Shown piece by piece: positions 62,850-64,000 of a DNA stretch of 64,000 nucleotides; the stretch's first letter is position 1, and the number at the start of each line of letters is the position of its first letter. The DNA lies in contig NZ_JAVHJP010000004.1 of the NCBI RefSeq assembly GCF_031020795.1, forward strand, positions 254,073 to 318,072, read 5' to 3'. The position numbers and the translations under genes are program-made. The stretch comes from Hydrogenophaga pseudoflava. GTDB taxonomy: Bacteria > Pseudomonadota > Gammaproteobacteria > Burkholderiales > Burkholderiaceae_C. Under the pieces are notes generated by a model. The model was not told where the DNA came from and ran no database searches. It saw only the letters and a list, made by a program, of their open reading frames with translations.

Positions 62850-63377
62850 ATGAAAGCTATGAAGAAACCCACTCAGGCCGCCCTTGCGGCGGCCCTCGGA
62901 ATCAATCCTTCCCTGGTGACACGGGACAAGCGTCGCGGGATGCCGGTTCACAGCATCGAAGCGGCGCAGCAGTGGCGAGACGAGAACCTGCGGGTCCGGT
63001 ACACCCCGGAAAAGGACCGCGAGGCCGTTACGCGGGCCATCAAAGGCGAAAGCGCAGCCCAGCGCGTGACGTCTTTGCACCAGGCTGCTGGCGCGCTGCT
63101 GGAAAGCGGTGGAGACGTGTATCCGATGCTCCCTATGATCAGCCAGGCCATGGCAGATGTGCCACCGTCTCAAAGAATGCGGGTAGGCGTGGTGTTCGAG
63201 GTCATGGACCTCCTGACCGCAGACGTGCGCCGCGTCCAAGACCAGGGCGGCGACGTGCTGGAACTGACGGAAGGCCCCTTCTACCCTTGCGACAAAGAGG
63301 GTGGAGACAGTTCCTTCATGGGCGCATTTTGGTATTCGGTCGCGGCTGGTGAAGTGCGCATGAAGGCGGTCAAATAG
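62850..63377 (+). CDS. Terminase small subunit-like protein (Nu1-type HTH)
   Basis: A 175-residue protein. The N-terminus carries a winged-helix motif as in phage small terminases: KKPTQAALAAALGINPSLVT and RDKRRGMPVHSIEAAQQWRD then ENLRVRYTP. The central helical part (AAQRVTSLHQAAGALLESGG; AMADVPPSQRMRVGVVFEVM) suits oligomerisation. ATG at 62850 or 62859. Satellites use their own small terminase to redirect packaging by a helper phage. No large terminase is seen up to 64000. Assignment rests on the HTH pattern, so a plain DNA-binding protein is possible. Confidence 0.72.
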   Translation: MKAMKKPTQAALAAALGINPSLVTRDKRRGMPVHSIEAAQQWRDENLRVRYTPEKDREAVTRAIKGESAAQRVTSLHQAAGALLESGGDVYPMLPMISQAMADVPPSQRMRVGVVFEVMDLLTADVRRVQDQGGDVLELTEGPFYPCDKEGGDSSFMGAFWYSVAAGEVRMKAVK

Positions 63378-63383
63378 AAAAGA

Positions 63384-63419
63384 GAAGAGCCCACCAACTT
63401 GGTGGTCGGTGGGCTCTTC
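63384..63419. terminator. Hairpin between the terminase-like gene and a small opposing gene
   Basis: A perfect 12-bp stem GAAGAGCCCACC/GGTGGGCTCTTC with a 12-nt loop lies 6 nt after the stop on the plus strand and 4 nt after the stop of the opposing small gene. The minus-strand side runs into TCTTTTCTATTT, so it is likely a bidirectional terminator. Confidence 0.75.
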
Positions 63420-63423
63420 GGTC

Positions 63424-63552
63424 TTAGCGTTTGACGCCGGACCGTAGAACGATCTTCCAAGGCTTTCCATCCGGGCGGCGGATCTTGCGACCGCCGCGCG
63501 TGATGGTCATCCGAAAGATCACGGATTCAAAGTCTTTGAACTCTGTTTCCAT
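63424..63552 (-). CDS. Small basic protein (42 aa)
   Basis: A 42-residue frame with a strong AGGAGAG ribosome-binding site 7 nt before its ATG. It reads METEFKDFESVIFRMTITRG then GRKIRRPDGKPWKIVLRSGV and KR. It has an acidic start and a basic beta-hairpin-like end (GGRKIRRPDGK), which suggests nucleic-acid or phage-protein binding. It ends at the shared terminator. No homologue recognised. Confidence 0.65.
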   Translation of the reverse strand: METEFKDFESVIFRMTITRGGRKIRRPDGKPWKIVLRSGVKR

Positions 63553-63595
63553 GGTGCTCTCCTATAACAGTTGAGCGCCCCGATCATGCTGCCTC

Positions 63596-63624
63596 TTCCG
63601 AATCCTCAAACACGTATGTATGAT
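63596..63624 (+). promoter_or_regulatory. Predicted sigma-70 promoter of a small RNA
   Basis: TTCCGA (-35, 63596-63601), a 17-nt spacer and TATGAT (-10, 63619-63624), with a likely start near 63631. The -10 box is a good match and the -35 box moderate. No start codon with a ribosome-binding site lies between it and the strong terminator at 63684-63720. Confidence 0.5.
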
Positions 63625-63630
63625 GGATTT

Positions 63631-63720
63631 GCGTACGTCGGATCTGGTGTGGGGAGCCTTTTCCCACCAGCACTCGGCAGCAGCGGGGAAGCCAGGTCAG
63701 AGCGGCTTCCCCGTTTTTTT
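63631..63720 (+). ncRNA. Candidate small RNA of the mobile element
   Basis: A transcript of about 90 nt is predicted. It holds a first hairpin (TGGTGTGGGGA pairing with TTCCCACCA, about 63645-63670) and ends in a perfect terminator stem CGGGGAAGCC/GGCTTCCCCG (63684-63713) followed by TTTTTTT. A free-standing promoter, two hairpins and no gene upstream of the terminator fit a small regulatory RNA. Function unknown. Confidence 0.5.
63684..63720 (+). terminator. Strong intrinsic terminator
   Basis: A 10-bp stem CGGGGAAGCC/GGCTTCCCCG with a 10-nt loop and seven T residues. It closes the predicted small RNA and isolates it from the AT-rich region beyond. Confidence 0.92.
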
Positions 63721-63913
63721 CGCCGAGCGGCATGCGTCAGTTATAGCTAGAGCGAACCTCCTTGCCAAACCGTCGCTTCCAGAAATGCTAGGCTGATCGC
63801 AATGGATAAAATTCAAGAGTTACACATTGTTAACAATTAACTGACTGCGTTACTGTTGTGTTGCATTTGGGCAGTTCAAGTGCCGATCCAACTTGAATAT
63901 CTGCCTCTTTTGT
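63721..63913. other. AT-rich region with a 12-bp palindrome
   Basis: Markedly AT-rich compared with everything to the left. It contains the perfect palindrome ATTGTTAACAAT (63826-63837). No gene is supported here. It looks like a regulatory region or the edge of a newly acquired cargo segment. Confidence 0.45.
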
Positions 63914-64000
63914 ATGCAGTCTCGTGAAACTCCGTTGCAGTTGGTTGGCGATCCATATAGGGCTCATCCCTTTTCGCTGGAACGGCGTGACTGTGAAGGT
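63914..64000 (+). CDS. Possible start of a gene cut by the right edge
   Basis: An open frame of 29 codons from ATG 63914 (MQSRETPLQLVGDPYRAHPF) remains open at the window end; TTG at 63893 could add seven residues. There is no clear ribosome-binding site, so this is only a tentative partial gene. Confidence 0.25.
   Translation, partial: MQSRETPLQLVGDPYRAHPFSLERRDCEG

Noticed and set aside
62800..64000. attR, a second copy of the ssrA 3' segment.
   Set aside because: No match to GGTTCAAATCCCCCC or the CAGCTCCACCA end was found; the element seems to continue beyond the window.

Overview
The window reads as chromosome of a high-GC betaproteobacterium, most likely Burkholderiales/Comamonadaceae (Hydrogenophaga-like). 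Supporting signs are the gyrA-serC-pheA-tyrA-aroA/cmk-rpsA-ihfB-lapA-lapB block, the aroA-cmk fusion, a tmRNA encoding the tag ANDERFALAA, and very high GC with many GTG starts and ATGA overlaps. The genus is an inference. Region 1 (1-7.0 kb) serves PQQ-dependent alcohol oxidation: pqqB (cut by the left edge), pqqA, an alpha/beta hydrolase, a quinoprotein-relay metallohydrolase, a full-length sigma-54 activator of the AcoR type, a PedF-like cytochrome c behind a very good -24/-12 promoter, and a quinoprotein-associated periplasmic binding protein. The quinoprotein dehydrogenase itself is not in view. Region 2 (7.0-19.8 kb) looks like a tungsten/molybdenum section. It holds a second AcoR-type regulator that lacks the AAA+ domain, a decayed xdhC, an aldehyde:ferredoxin oxidoreductase operon (aorA, aorB, aorC, a MoaD-like gene, a small unknown gene), a lipoprotein gene, and a LysR regulator with a two-subunit NAD-dependent formate dehydrogenase of the FDH1 type. 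Alcohol to aldehyde to acid, plus formate to CO2, makes a coherent C1/C2 oxidation theme. Region 3 (19.8-32.8 kb) is mixed: OsmC, an NsrR-like Rrf2 regulator, a CrcB fluoride channel, RdgC, and a lipoprotein/lipase pair that resembles a type IV secretion antibacterial effector with its immunity protein. It continues with pxpBCA (5-oxoprolinase) and its MarR-type regulator, divergent from a TRAP transporter, then a DadA-like oxidase and a frameshifted racemase. Region 4 (32.8-48.4 kb) is core genome: lapB, lapA, ihfB, rpsA, aroA-cmk, tyrA, pheA, serC and gyrA on the minus strand, then ompA, two unknown secreted proteins, ubiG and gph on the plus strand. Region 5 (48.4-64.0 kb) is a mobile element integrated at the 3' end of ssrA and running past the right edge. 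It has a P4-type tyrosine integrase flanked by short repeats, a cargo segment that is visibly less GC-rich and encodes membrane proteins plus a 349-residue unknown (candidate defence genes), a run of tightly packed small genes, an AlpA-like regulator, a lone S49 head-maturation-type protease, a coiled-coil protein, a primase/helicase and a Nu1-like small terminase. No portal, capsid, tail or lysis gene is visible, so a phage satellite is more likely than a complete prophage, although its right end is not seen.
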